From: Gemmatimonadota bacterium
Lineage (GTDB): Bacteria; Latescibacterota; UBA2968; UBA8231
Direction of reading: 5' to 3'
Assembly (NCBI GenBank): GCA_018673255.1
Contig: JABHDC010000118.1
Location: 1 to 64,000 of the forward strand
Length of the DNA stretch: 64,000 nucleotides
Under the pieces are notes generated by a model that had not been told where the DNA came from, did not search any database, and worked only from the letters and a program-made list of their open reading frames with translations. Positions 35,952 to 45,413 of the stretch are shown here, piece after piece. Position numbers and translations under genes: made by a program. Each line of letters opens with the position of its first letter. The first letter of the stretch is position 1.

Positions 35952-36386
35952 ATGCTGTCACAGACCGCAGAATACGCTCTACGAGCCGTCGTATTCCTCG
36001 CAGAGACTTCACCCGCGCTGCGCACGAACCAGCAGATTGCCGACGGCACGCAGGTGCCGTCGAGCTACCTGTCAAAGGTGCTGCAGGGCCTGCAGCGTGC
36101 GGGGGTGGTGTTAACACTGCGCGGCAAAGGGGGTGGGTCCCGGCTCACTCGCGACGCTGCCGACATCACCGCCCTCGAGGTCGTCAACGCCGTCGACCCG
36201 GTCCGACGCATCGACAGCTGTCCCCTCGGGCTGCCGCGGCACGCTGGCCAATTGTGTCCATTGCACCGCAAGCTGGACGATGCACTGGCGACGCTCGAGG
36301 CGAGTCTTGCGTCGACGCCAATGCGCGAGATGCTCGACAACGACGGCGGAGATTCGTTGTGTCAGATCGCCGGGGTCGATCCGTAG
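35952..36386 (+). CDS. Rrf2-family transcriptional regulator (NsrR/IscR relative)
   Basis: 144 residues. The start MLSQTAEYALRAV is the Rrf2 signature. A winged helix-turn-helix occupies about 10-70, with recognition helix SSYLSKVLQ and wing RGKGGG. The sensing loop has Cys90 (DSCPLGL) and Cys102 (LCPLHRKL), with a further Cys137; the middle Cys of the NsrR three-Cys pattern is absent. The pattern matches the common CPLGL/LCPLH subgroup, some of which respond to NO or redox via Fe-S or thiols. Its place 70 bases after ccsBA and near nrfHA makes it a likely local regulator of nitrite/NO metabolism. Confidence 0.92.
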   Translation: MLSQTAEYALRAVVFLAETSPALRTNQQIADGTQVPSSYLSKVLQGLQRAGVVLTLRGKGGGSRLTRDAADITALEVVNAVDPVRRIDSCPLGLPRHAGQLCPLHRKLDDALATLEASLASTPMREMLDNDGGDSLCQIAGVDP

Positions 36387-36462
36387 ATCTATGTCGGCGG
36401 CGGTGAGCGGGTTTTTCGCTGCATGCGGCCACCCGCATTGAGGCGACCGATGTCACTGAGAG

Positions 36463-36476
36463 GAATATCGATATTC
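36463..36476. repeat. Perfect 14-base palindrome GAATATCGATATTC
   Basis: It lies between the ends of the convergent Rrf2 and epimerase genes, at the right edge of the respiratory block. It could be a protein-binding site or chance. Confidence 0.5.
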
Positions 36477-36485
36477 GGGGCCAGC

Positions 36486-37475
36486 TCAGCCGGGATACCA
36501 GACCGTGCGAGGATCATCGTCGCCGCGCTCGTAATCCCAGGCACTGTCGATCAAGTCGGACAGGTCGTATTCGGGGCGCCAGTCGAGGAGGAACTTCGCC
36601 TTGCTGTTGTCGAGCCAGGTGCGATGGAACTCGGTGGGCACGTTGACACTGGGCAGAGAGCGGGTCTCGTAGAGGTAGTCGGCTACGAGAGAGTAATCCA
36701 CGGGCTCATCCATGCAGATGTTGAACAGCTGCTGTCGTGCAGCAGGATTACCTAGAGCGGCCATGATGGCGTCGGTCAGATCCTCGACGTGTACGAAATT
36801 GCGCAGCATCGCCTGGCCATCGGCGCCCAGCATGACTGGAATGGTGCCATCGGCAGCGTACTGGTCGGCCTTCTCTGCACCGACCAGATCGCGCCATCGG
36901 GGCCCACCGAAGACGTCTTCTCCAAAGGAGAGGGTGTATTTGAAGTCATCCTTCTCCATGATCCAGGGTGCCCGCACGCAGCAGCCATTGAAGTCGTACT
37001 GGATGTAATACTGTTCCAGCATGACCTCCTCGAGCACCTTCGACAGGGCATAACATCCCTCGTAGGCACTGTGCTTCTGCGTCTCCACGACGGGGACCGG
37101 ATGGGGGTAGACGAAGTGCCCCATGCCGGCATCGCCACCGATGAGGACAAACTGCTCGAAGCTCGGCGACACGCGGCACTCTTCCAACAACCAGAACATG
37201 CCTTTGACGGCGACGTCCATCACATCGTCCGGCGTCTCCTTGCAGGTGGCCAGGTGCACGACGTGGGTGACACCCTCGACGGCATCAGCTACAACAGATC
37301 GATCGGAGATCGAACCCCGCACGACTTCGATGCGATCACTACTGTCAACGACCCGATTGTGACAGAGGGCCCGAATGGTGGCATCGCTCCAGGCTTCATC
37401 GGCCAGGAATCGACGCAAGAAGGCCTGACCCACCTTGCCCGTGGCACCCGTGATAAGAACACGACGCTCAGCCAT
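36486..37475 (-). CDS. NAD-dependent epimerase/dehydratase (extended SDR)
   Basis: 329 residues. The dinucleotide motif ITGATGKVGQA is at 7-17, and the catalytic Tyr-Lys pair is in YALSKVLEE. An FVHVEDLTDAI segment is typical of UDP-sugar epimerase-like SDRs. The start overlaps the PhyH stop by eight bases, so the two are translationally coupled. Such pairs usually act on sugar or sugar-acid intermediates. Substrate unknown. Confidence 0.88.
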   Translation of the reverse strand: MAERRVLITGATGKVGQAFLRRFLADEAWSDATIRALCHNRVVDSSDRIEVVRGSISDRSVVADAVEGVTHVVHLATCKETPDDVMDVAVKGMFWLLEECRVSPSFEQFVLIGGDAGMGHFVYPHPVPVVETQKHSAYEGCYALSKVLEEVMLEQYYIQYDFNGCCVRAPWIMEKDDFKYTLSFGEDVFGGPRWRDLVGAEKADQYAADGTIPVMLGADGQAMLRNFVHVEDLTDAIMAALGNPAARQQLFNICMDEPVDYSLVADYLYETRSLPSVNVPTEFHRTWLDNSKAKFLLDWRPEYDLSDLIDSAWDYERGDDDPRTVWYPG

Positions 37476-38275
37476 CTGATACCACGCCTTTCATCTGCAG
37501 GGCGATGCTGCCCTTGTTGCGTTCCTTGAAGGCTTCATCGATCTCGCGGCGATTGAAGAACTGATCCGTGTCGTAGAGGAAGTCGTAGGCACCATCACGT
37601 CCCAGACCTGCCGCCAGCGCCGCCGCATTAATCTCGTCGACGCGCCCATAGGCCGGCCACAGGACACCGTGTTGGCAATACGAGACATCGATGAAGTAGC
37701 GCGGTTGGTCCTCGCCACCCGGTTTCGGGCGACGGGCGTGCCAGAGAGCGGAGTGCACGATGACGGCCGAACCCGGTGGCAGATCGTCGAAGACGAGTGA
37801 ACCTGGCAGATCCTGGGTGCCGAAGAGTCCCATACCGCCATTGGGAACGACGAGATTCTGTGATCGTGGCAGGGCAAGCAGATCGCCCACTGTGCCACTG
37901 AGACCATTCAAGTAGTAGAAGACGTGGACCATGATGTGGGAGCGGTTGGTCTGCGGATACTGCTCGTAGTCCTGGTGCCAGTTGACACCCTTGTTGCCGG
38001 CTTCGTGCCGGGCTGAATGGATGTGGTGCATGGCGAATCGGGGTCCCATCAGAATCTTGAGACGTTCGATGATGGGTGGATGGGACGTGAGCAGGCCCAT
38101 CTGTTTGTAGGAGACGATCAAGCGATGGTCCTTCTCCTCCCGGTGAGCCACGAGCTCGTCCAGTTCGGCCACGAGGCGGGCATTGTAGTCGGCGTCGATC
38201 AGACCGGGCAGGGCGAGATACCCCCTCGCGGTGGAAGAACTCCTGGTCGGTGTCACTGACACTGTAGTCGGTCAC
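37468..38275 (-). pseudogene. Phytanoyl-CoA dioxygenase (PhyH) family gene with a one-base frameshift
   Basis: The natural start is GTG 38275 (TDYSVSDTDQEFFHREG), but a run of five C (plus strand, 38221-38225) shifts the frame; with four C it would read EGYLALPGLIDADYN and continue correctly to the stop at 37468. The rest is an intact Fe(II)/2-oxoglutarate dioxygenase: the NWHQDYEQ iron motif (His-x-Asp) and VIVHSALWHARR with the distal His. Product as restored: about 268 residues. The frameshift is near the 5' end in a homopolymer, so a sequencing or assembly error is a real possibility. Alternatively translation may start later, losing the first strand. Coupled to the epimerase by overlap. 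Confidence 0.8.
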
Positions 38276-38450
38276 GGGATCTGTCTCTCTGTGGTGCGGG
38301 CTTGTGGTGCCTTGCGGGCTCACCCAGCTTCTGCGGCGCACGTGATCTGCAGGGGTCGTCCCCACACGAGTTGGTGGGGGCGCGGTGCGGTTCCGATTCG
38401 CAAGAATGCACAATAAGTGAAAGAGCCCGAAGCTGAAAGAGCCAATAGGG

Positions 38451-40145
38451 ATGCCAGAAGAACTCAATGTGTTGCGTACCGAAGCAGCCGATCTCCTGTT
38501 GGAGTGGGCGCGTCAGGCGGCGCCCCACTATGGACCGGTTGGCAGTATGGATCTGGACCGCGATGGCTTCCCGGATGCGGAGGGGCCAAGCTACTACAAC
38601 CAGTTCGCTCACTTCTCGATGCTGCTGCTGTCGGAAAGCATTGTGCCCGGGGCGACGACCAAAGAGCGGGAGCACTTCAGGTCCCTCGCCATCGCGAATC
38701 TGCGCTACATCCTCAGTATTACCGACAGCGACTTCCACACGCCGCACTATTCGCGCGGGCGTGATTGGGGCCGTCACGTGGGGGAGTGGCTCAACTACTA
38801 CGCGCTGGAATCACTGAAGCTGATGGAAGCGCACGATGTGGGCGGCGCCGAATTGCGGCAGGCATTGCATACTGCCATCGAAGGAGCGGTGAGTCACATT
38901 GCTGCGACGATGATCTCCCGCTTTGGGGGCAGTGAAGCCCGTGAAGAGGCGCCTGTTACCTTTCCCGGCAACCATGCCACCTGGCACGGGTTGCTCGTCT
39001 ATCGTGCGGGCCAATACTTCGAGCGACCCGACTGGGTGCAGTTTGCCGACGACTTCTTTGCTCGCTGGATCCTGCCGACACAACGACCCGATGGGGTCTG
39101 GCCCGAAGGGGAGGGCATCGTCGTCGATTATTCGATGGTGACGGCGCAAGCTGTCTCCCTCTACGCTGAGGCGTCTGACTGTGACCTGGCTCGCGACTCG
39201 ATGGCCAGAGCCCTGGGATTCTTCCTGGCCTTCCAGTTGCCCGATGGCTCCAGTGCCGTCGTCGTCGATGGACGCATGCGTCACCGTCCGCGGCCGATGC
39301 TCTTCTTTCCACCGGGTTTTCTGCGCGATCCGGCCGGCCGCACACTGTGCCTGGACCGGGCCCGGGGCGGCCTGCAGGATCTGCGCAGCACGGGGATCGC
39401 CGACAATGGTGCGCAGGGGCTGGCGTTCTACGGGGCCTTCGTGCAGGCCTTGATGACGTGGGATGACATCTCTGACATACCGAGTGTTGTGGCACCCGAA
39501 GTGCTGCCAGCAGCCCGGATCGATGTTGGCCCGTGGACGGCCCTGCTGGGCTGGCAGCTGACGCCGGAGCATACGAGCCGCTTCATTCTCGAGTCGCAGA
39601 ATTTCGTCGAGGTGTATCATGCCGACAGTGGGTATCTGGTGGGCACGGGCAACAGCAAGTTCACGCCACGATTCTCCACGCTTCGCCGCCGCAGCGCCGG
39701 ACGAGACTACATCCCCAGTGCGGCCCGTTGCGTGCGAACATCGGCGGATGAGATCGTGGCGCTATACGAACTCGGAGCTGATCAGGTGGAGGTCTCGCTG
39801 GTTCGTGAGGGCGACGGTCTGGTTGTTCGGTTTCATCAACTGACACCACCCTGTGACATCGAAGCCGGGTTGATGCTGGACCTGGGTGGGGGTGATGAGA
39901 TTGACGCGGGTGGAACAACTCACGTGGTGGTGCCGACGGCACTCATCGATCACACCTTCACAGAAGAGGCGCCGCTGCTGCGTTGGGGCGGTCGATCCTT
40001 CGACGTGCCGGCCGGTTCACGCCTGGAATATCCGATCATACCGCACAATCCCTACACGCAGACGGGCCTGCCGGAAGAGCGTTCTTACGTGGCACGATTG
40101 AGCATCCCCCTTGGTGCCGGGCCGACGCTGGTGACGATTCGTTGA
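38451..40145 (+). CDS. Predicted alpha/alpha-toroid glycan lyase/hydrolase-like protein
   Basis: 564 residues, no signal peptide. The first 370 residues are repeated helical hairpins rich in aromatic and His residues (HVGEWLNYYALESL, TWHGLLVYRAG, VDYSMVTAQ). This suggests an (alpha/alpha)6 toroid as in DUF2264-type or heparinase/alginate-lyase-like enzymes. A beta-rich C-terminal region follows (about 380-564). I cannot name catalytic residues. It lies 54 bases upstream of the large heparinase-like gene on the same strand, which supports a role in the same glycan degradation. Confidence 0.7.
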   Translation: MPEELNVLRTEAADLLLEWARQAAPHYGPVGSMDLDRDGFPDAEGPSYYNQFAHFSMLLLSESIVPGATTKEREHFRSLAIANLRYILSITDSDFHTPHYSRGRDWGRHVGEWLNYYALESLKLMEAHDVGGAELRQALHTAIEGAVSHIAATMISRFGGSEAREEAPVTFPGNHATWHGLLVYRAGQYFERPDWVQFADDFFARWILPTQRPDGVWPEGEGIVVDYSMVTAQAVSLYAEASDCDLARDSMARALGFFLAFQLPDGSSAVVVDGRMRHRPRPMLFFPPGFLRDPAGRTLCLDRARGGLQDLRSTGIADNGAQGLAFYGAFVQALMTWDDISDIPSVVAPEVLPAARIDVGPWTALLGWQLTPEHTSRFILESQNFVEVYHADSGYLVGTGNSKFTPRFSTLRRRSAGRDYIPSAARCVRTSADEIVALYELGADQVEVSLVREGDGLVVRFHQLTPPCDIEAGLMLDLGGGDEIDAGGTTHVVVPTALIDHTFTEEAPLLRWGGRSFDVPAGSRLEYPIIPHNPYTQTGLPEERSYVARLSIPLGAGPTLVTIR

Positions 40146-40199
40146 GCCTGATATGACGATCTGGTTGCGAGTTGCTCAGGGCGGATTTGGAGGAATGTG

Positions 40200-43100
40200 A
40201 TGAAACGACGAATTCTGCTGATGGGAGGGTTGATCATGTGGACGGCAGCGATGGCATCGCCCAAGGATGGTCCCACTTACTACACGCCCGAGCGCATCGA
40301 GGCGGCGCGCCAGAATCTGGCGCGGTATGACTGGGCGAAGGATCTCTTCGAGCGGATTCAGACGGGTGACGCGCTGCGCTACTACATCGGCCCCGAATAC
40401 GGGCCGGCGGCGACCTATGCCGAGCAGAGCGACGAGTTCATGTGGATGTTGCAGCCGACCACGACGATTCCGCGTGCCATGGACCACGAAGCCCGGGCGA
40501 TCTGTCCCGTGCACGGGACCAAGGTGCGCGACATCAACCCGTGGTGTCCCTATAACATCGACCCGGTCAATCATCCGTACAAGATCCAGTGCATGCTCGG
40601 GGGAGAGTGGTATCCGAGTAATGACTATGCTGCCGGGGACATGACATCGGGTGACTTTCCCGACGATGGCAGTGGCTGCGTGATCGATGGGCGCAGGTAT
40701 TTCTTCCTGCGAGAATACGCCCACATGGCCTATGGCTCGGTGGTGATCCCGGCACTGCGCTCCTTGTCGCAGGCGTATGCGCTGACCGGCGATCCTCGCT
40801 ATGGGCGAAAGGGGGCGATTCTGCTGGCCCGGCTGGCCAGCGAGTATCCGAATCACGATGACCGCCAGGATCGGTTGTTCTACGCCCTGTACAATGGCCG
40901 CGATCCACACTATCGCTGGAAGACGGGTGGCATGATCACCGACCTGATCTGGGAGACCTTCTGCCTGGAAGGGGCCGTCTACGCCTATGACGGGTTGTTC
41001 AGCTATATGGATCAGGATCCGGACATGCTAGCCTTCCTCAAAGAGAAGGGCCTGCCCGCAGACAGTGCCGATGACCTGCGAGGTTACATCGAGCACTATC
41101 TAGTACGGGCCGGTATGACTGGCCTGTTGAACGGGGCGATCCACGGAAATGAAGGGCACCATCAGGCGGCAGCGCTGGCCTGCGCACTGGTCCTGGATGA
41201 TTACTCCGATGCGTCACCGAATTCCGTGGAGATGGTGGACTACACCTTCCACGGTGCCGGCCATGCGGCACACCTGCTGGTGAATGGGCTCACCCGTGAT
41301 GGCGGGGGACACGAGAGTCCCTCCTACAATCGGATCAAGCTGGATCTGATTCGCGTGGATCAGGCGATGGCATCGATTCGTCAGCATCAGCCGGGGTTGT
41401 TTCCACTGGATCGATACCCGGACCTCTTCGGTGAACCCAAAGCGCGCTCGATCTTCGACTGGTATGTGGACGTGACCCTGCTGGACGCGTACCTGCCGCC
41501 CATCGGCGATACGGGTGGCATTGGCGAACTGAAGCGGGTCGATCCGCGCTTCTACTCCCTGTTGATGGAGCAGAATGTCTACGCCTTTGGTCGCTATGGT
41601 GACGCCCGTCTGGCGCGGGCGGCGACGAGTCCGGATGGCACACCTTTCCCCGGGGAATTGTTTGAGCCCTATCCGGCAGATGGAATCGCGGCGGCCCTCG
41701 AACAACCAGAATCTCAGATCGACCGTGGCTCGCGTCTGTTCGACGGGTATGGCATGGCGATCCTCGCCTCAGGCGAGGATCAGCAGCGTCGGGCGGCCTT
41801 GCTCAACTACACGTCGCTGCTCGGACATCGGCAGAATGACCACCTGACACTCGGGCTCTATGCCCGTGGCCTGGACTGGCTACCGGATCTGGGATATCCC
41901 CTGTCCTGGGACTATCGCTGGCAGTGGGACTCGAACTCGCTGGCTCACAACACGGTCACCGTCGACGAGACCCAACCGCGTCAGGATTTCGGTGGTTTCG
42001 GCCGGCTTTTTGCCAGCGAAGGCGGCGTACACGTAATCGTCGCTGACCACGATCCGTATCCGATGGATCGTGTCGAGCCGGCGCGGGACGGGGCAGCGCC
42101 GACGCAGTTGTATGAACGCCTGGTGGTGCTCGTCGATGTGGACGACGACCGCTTCTACATGGTGGATCTGTTTGCTGTGGATGGTGGAGACCAGCACGAC
42201 CAGAGCTGGCACGGTCCACTGGTGCCGGTGGTTGCACCCGATCTGGATTGGACGAACCAGCCGGAAGGGACGCTGGCCGGCAGCGAGGTCGAACAATTCG
42301 GCAAGTGGACGGATCGTTGGGGACGGGCGCGTGATGACTTTCCCGGATTCCTGAAGGACATCCGGCGCGTCACGCTGTCTGAGCCGGCAGCATGGACGTG
42401 GCCATCGGATCTGCCGGAGGGGGATGGGTTGCGTCTGCACCTGGTGCCAGTCGGTGGTCCACTTGAGGTCATCGGCGGCCGGGGCCGCTCGCCGGCGCGA
42501 CCCGAAGACTGGGGCCTCGACTATGTACTGGCGCGGCGTCAGGTGGAGGATGGCGAGGCATCGGTCTTCGTCAGTGTGCTGGATGCCTATCAGGGTGAAC
42601 CCGTGGTGGAGAAGGTTCGCCTGATCAGTGCGTCGCCACTGGTGCTGGAGGTCGAGCGAGAGGGCGCGACGGATCGCATCCAGCTTCAGGTCCCATCCAC
42701 GCCGAGCACAACGATGGATCACCGGACGATCGGTGTGCGTGTGCAGACAAGTGTCGCCGGCCAGGGAACACGTGATGTGCGCATCGGCGAATGGGCGCCC
42801 GGCGAAGGAGCCTACACGACGACAGGAATCGTCGCTGTTGACTATGCGGCGAATCGAGTCGCGATCGTGGCGCCTGGAGGCGACCAGTGGCTGGGCCGCA
42901 CACTGCGGATCTACAACGATGCGCGAGCCGCTCTCTATCGTGTGACAGATGTCGTGGCGGACGGTGAACGACTGTGGCTGAGTCTGGATCACTCGGCACT
43001 GCTCGGGCGTGGAACCGTGTCCGATGTCGAGGACGGGCGTCTTCACCTGGATGCCTATCTGACCTTTGCGCAGCGCCGTCCGGTCGAAGAGGGTGACCTG

Positions 43101-43349
43101 GTGCCGGGCCCCGACTACTATGCCGGCAGCTGGATTGGCGCCGGAGACCGCTTCGTGAAGGTCGCTGGTGCCGTGCAGGGTGGTGATGCTGAGGATGAGC
43201 GGAACAGCATCTATCTGAATTCTTCAGGAGAATCGACCAGCGGTTCAGCCGATGCACTGGTTCGCGATTTCACCGGTCAAGCGGTGGAGATCTGGCAATA
43301 TGGCGTGGGAGACCAACTCGAACTGGCCCGCGTCGAGATACTGAGGTAG
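40200..43349 (+). CDS. Large secreted heparinase II/III-like lyase
   Basis: The start at 40200 is set by GGAGG six bases upstream (1049 residues; a GTG at 40197 is in frame). A signal peptide covers about 1-20. The toroid domain (about 25-480) has YHARA-like His positions (NEGHHQAAALAC, GAGHAAHLL). The beta-sandwich has the heparinase motif HRQNDHLTLGLYA and a WDSNSLAHNTVTVDE His. A long extra C-terminal beta region (about 800-1049) is unusual for the family, which is usually 600-800 residues. Likely a periplasmic or secreted exo-acting uronate lyase. Tandem with the toroid gene upstream and a propeller enzyme 27 bases downstream. Confidence 0.83.
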   Translation: MKRRILLMGGLIMWTAAMASPKDGPTYYTPERIEAARQNLARYDWAKDLFERIQTGDALRYYIGPEYGPAATYAEQSDEFMWMLQPTTTIPRAMDHEARAICPVHGTKVRDINPWCPYNIDPVNHPYKIQCMLGGEWYPSNDYAAGDMTSGDFPDDGSGCVIDGRRYFFLREYAHMAYGSVVIPALRSLSQAYALTGDPRYGRKGAILLARLASEYPNHDDRQDRLFYALYNGRDPHYRWKTGGMITDLIWETFCLEGAVYAYDGLFSYMDQDPDMLAFLKEKGLPADSADDLRGYIEHYLVRAGMTGLLNGAIHGNEGHHQAAALACALVLDDYSDASPNSVEMVDYTFHGAGHAAHLLVNGLTRDGGGHESPSYNRIKLDLIRVDQAMASIRQHQPGLFPLDRYPDLFGEPKARSIFDWYVDVTLLDAYLPPIGDTGGIGELKRVDPRFYSLLMEQNVYAFGRYGDARLARAATSPDGTPFPGELFEPYPADGIAAALEQPESQIDRGSRLFDGYGMAILASGEDQQRRAALLNYTSLLGHRQNDHLTLGLYARGLDWLPDLGYPLSWDYRWQWDSNSLAHNTVTVDETQPRQDFGGFGRLFASEGGVHVIVADHDPYPMDRVEPARDGAAPTQLYERLVVLVDVDDDRFYMVDLFAVDGGDQHDQSWHGPLVPVVAPDLDWTNQPEGTLAGSEVEQFGKWTDRWGRARDDFPGFLKDIRRVTLSEPAAWTWPSDLPEGDGLRLHLVPVGGPLEVIGGRGRSPARPEDWGLDYVLARRQVEDGEASVFVSVLDAYQGEPVVEKVRLISASPLVLEVEREGATDRIQLQVPSTPSTTMDHRTIGVRVQTSVAGQGTRDVRIGEWAPGEGAYTTTGIVAVDYAANRVAIVAPGGDQWLGRTLRIYNDARAALYRVTDVVADGERLWLSLDHSALLGRGTVSDVEDGRLHLDAYLTFAQRRPVEEGDLVPGPDYYAGSWIGAGDRFVKVAGAVQGGDAEDERNSIYLNSSGESTSGSADALVRDFTGQAVEIWQYGVGDQLELARVEILR

Positions 43350-43376
43350 TCGAATCTCTGATCTGACAGGAGACGT

Positions 43377-44813
43377 ATGTCCATGTCCCAATCGATGATC
43401 GACCCAAAGAAGAACCGACAATTGCTGATCGACGATGGCGCCATCGAGACAGCAGATGGCGTTCGCCGTGTTCTGCATGAGCCGATCAAGTGCGGTCCCA
43501 TGATCCGCGGCGGCGTGCAGAGCCGGACGCCGCCCATGTGGAATCCCGAGAAGGAGCTCTGGGAGTGGTGGTACATGGGGCAGTTCACCCATTACGCTAC
43601 CTCCTCGGACGGCGAGAACTGGGAACTGCCTTCCCTGGGTCTGTACGAGTGGGAGGGTTCGCGGCAGAACAACATCGCCTGTGATCCGGCTATGCCACGA
43701 CTCTACCACATCATGCGAGACGAGGCCGATCCCGATTCCGGGCGGCGCTACAAGGGGCTGTTTGGCTCGGGTGGTCGACAGCTGGGCGTGTCGCCGGATG
43801 GATTCGACTGGACGATGCTGGATGTGACGATCCCCAGTTCAGATGAATCACAATTCACCTACGATCCACAGACGGGTCGTTACCTGGCCTTCGTGAAGTT
43901 GGGCACCGATTGGGGGCGGTCTGTATGGCTGTCCACCAGCGAGGACTTCCGCTCGTTCACAGAGCCCGAACTCATTTTCCACTCAGATGAAGTGGATTGG
44001 GAGAATTGCCGCCAACGGGTGCGCGAGATCATCGAGAATCCGGTGTATCTGACGCCACCGATCGTGGACGACGAAGACTACAAGGCCGAGATCTACAACA
44101 TGGCCGTCTTGCCCTACCAGGGGCTCTATGTGGGATTCCCGACAGTCTTCAATCCCTTCGGCGCCATCCCGCCCCCGGCGACCAACTACACCCGCATCAA
44201 CCAGATCGAGATGTCCGTATCGCGGGATCTCCACCACTGGGAGCGTGTGGCAGATCGCGAAATCTTCATCGGTGTCGAACCCTGGCGAGGTGACAACTAT
44301 GGAACCTGCCAGCTACTGCCGGCCGGGGCGCCGGTCGTGCGTGAGGATGGTGAGATCTGGTGTTACTACAATGCCCTGCGCCTGCCCGGCAGCCGTGAGC
44401 AATACCAGGAATACAATCGCAGCAAGGAACTCTTCCGGCTGGGCGTGTCACCGGAGGTCTTCGAGGATAGTGGGGCGTTGTCGCTGGCGAAGCTGCCACA
44501 GGATCGCTTTGCGGCATTGGAAGCAGACGAGGCGGGCCAGATCCTCACCAAACCCTTCGATCTGAAGGGAGAGGACGTCTACATCAATGCCGACGCGTCC
44601 TGGGGAAAGATCTACGTGGAGATCGCCGATGCCGAGACGCGCAAGGCGCACACTGGATTCTGGGTGCCTGCCGAAGAGCCGGCGCCCTTTGTCGGTGATG
44701 AAGTGAGGGCGAAGGTGGCGTGGAAGCCAACCCACGATCTGGTCTTCGAGCGTCCCGTGCGGCTCAGATTCTACCTGCATCAGGCGCGACTCTATTCGTT
44801 CTGGATCGAGTAG
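43377..44813 (+). CDS. Glycosyl hydrolase-like five-bladed beta-propeller (GH32/43/130-like)
   Basis: The start at 43377 follows AGGAG at six bases; 478 residues. It starts with the LLIDDGAIE strand, then repeated blades with aspartates and tryptophans (WWYMGQFTHYATSSDG, DGFDWTML, FTYDPQTGRYLAF, RDLHHWERV) typical of the GH32/43/68/130 clan. A jelly-roll-like C-terminal domain follows (about 385-478). No signal peptide. It likely cleaves or phosphorolyses oligosaccharides released by the two lyase-like genes upstream. Exact family uncertain. Confidence 0.75.
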   Translation: MSMSQSMIDPKKNRQLLIDDGAIETADGVRRVLHEPIKCGPMIRGGVQSRTPPMWNPEKELWEWWYMGQFTHYATSSDGENWELPSLGLYEWEGSRQNNIACDPAMPRLYHIMRDEADPDSGRRYKGLFGSGGRQLGVSPDGFDWTMLDVTIPSSDESQFTYDPQTGRYLAFVKLGTDWGRSVWLSTSEDFRSFTEPELIFHSDEVDWENCRQRVREIIENPVYLTPPIVDDEDYKAEIYNMAVLPYQGLYVGFPTVFNPFGAIPPPATNYTRINQIEMSVSRDLHHWERVADREIFIGVEPWRGDNYGTCQLLPAGAPVVREDGEIWCYYNALRLPGSREQYQEYNRSKELFRLGVSPEVFEDSGALSLAKLPQDRFAALEADEAGQILTKPFDLKGEDVYINADASWGKIYVEIADAETRKAHTGFWVPAEEPAPFVGDEVRAKVAWKPTHDLVFERPVRLRFYLHQARLYSFWIE

Positions 44814-44825
44814 GGAAAGATCTGC

Positions 44826-45248
44826 TCACCAGCCGTTGTGAACCGTTACGACGGGGCATGGGGCAGTGGCTACAAAACGCCTGTGGTTTGAGCCAAAGAT
44901 CATCTCACCGATCCTTGGTCTTGGCACGAAGCCGACAACGATTTCGGCGACATCGTTCTCCCGGGCAAAACGGACGAGATCCTCAGCGGCATTCGAGCCA
45001 CGTACGATCAAGTGCACCTTATGAGGGACGTGATCGGCGGCCAGAGAGGCCTCGATGCTGTGGAGGCGATTGCGGGCGTCCATGTCTGCCAGCGTGCCGG
45101 ACGCGTCCAGCGAATGTCCCACAACTGATGAGACCAACAGCAACTCGGCACTGGTCTCCTGCGCGCGCTGCTTGGCAACGCGGATCACATCGTCTGTTGT
45201 GGAGTAGATATTGTAACCCACCATGATTTTCTTCATACCACCTGACAT
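44826..45248 (-). CDS. Universal stress protein (UspA family)
   Basis: 140 residues in one Usp domain. It starts KKIMVGYN with the strand-1 Asp replaced, then an IVRGSNAAEDLVRFAREND helix. The C-terminal ATP-loop-like stretch is IVVGFVPRPRIGEMIFGSNHRRFVAT, ending CPVVTVHN. The usual GxxGSxxxxxL-h-S ATP motif is only partly kept (FGSNHRRFV), so nucleotide binding is plausible but not certain. Such proteins support survival under starvation or redox stress. It converges with the propeller gene, 12 bases from its stop. Confidence 0.87.
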   Translation of the reverse strand: MSGGMKKIMVGYNIYSTTDDVIRVAKQRAQETSAELLLVSSVVGHSLDASGTLADMDARNRLHSIEASLAADHVPHKVHLIVRGSNAAEDLVRFARENDVAEIVVGFVPRPRIGEMIFGSNHRRFVATAPCPVVTVHNGW

Positions 45249-45352
45249 GCTGATCTCTCTTTGACGGTGGTTTGCGCGGTATGTTCGAGGAACTCACAGC
45301 GTGACGCCTTTCGGCTTGAAGATCTGGCCGAATGCGAATAGGGCACGCTCGC

Positions 45353-45377
45353 AGGGGACCGGACACAGTGGTCCCCT
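45353..45377. repeat. Hairpin upstream of usp
   Basis: AGGGGACC / GGTCCCCT with a nine-base loop. It lies about 105 bases before the usp start codon. It could be a terminator of an upstream transcript or an operator; no T-run follows. Confidence 0.45.
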
Positions 45378-45413
45378 CCGAGCATGTCCGATCGGACCGC
45401 ACTAGGGGGGACG

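Noticed and set aside
34903..36117. 404-residue minus-strand open frame
   Set aside because: Antisense to the CcsA half of ccsBA and the Rrf2 start; Glu/Gln/His-rich translation without a domain.
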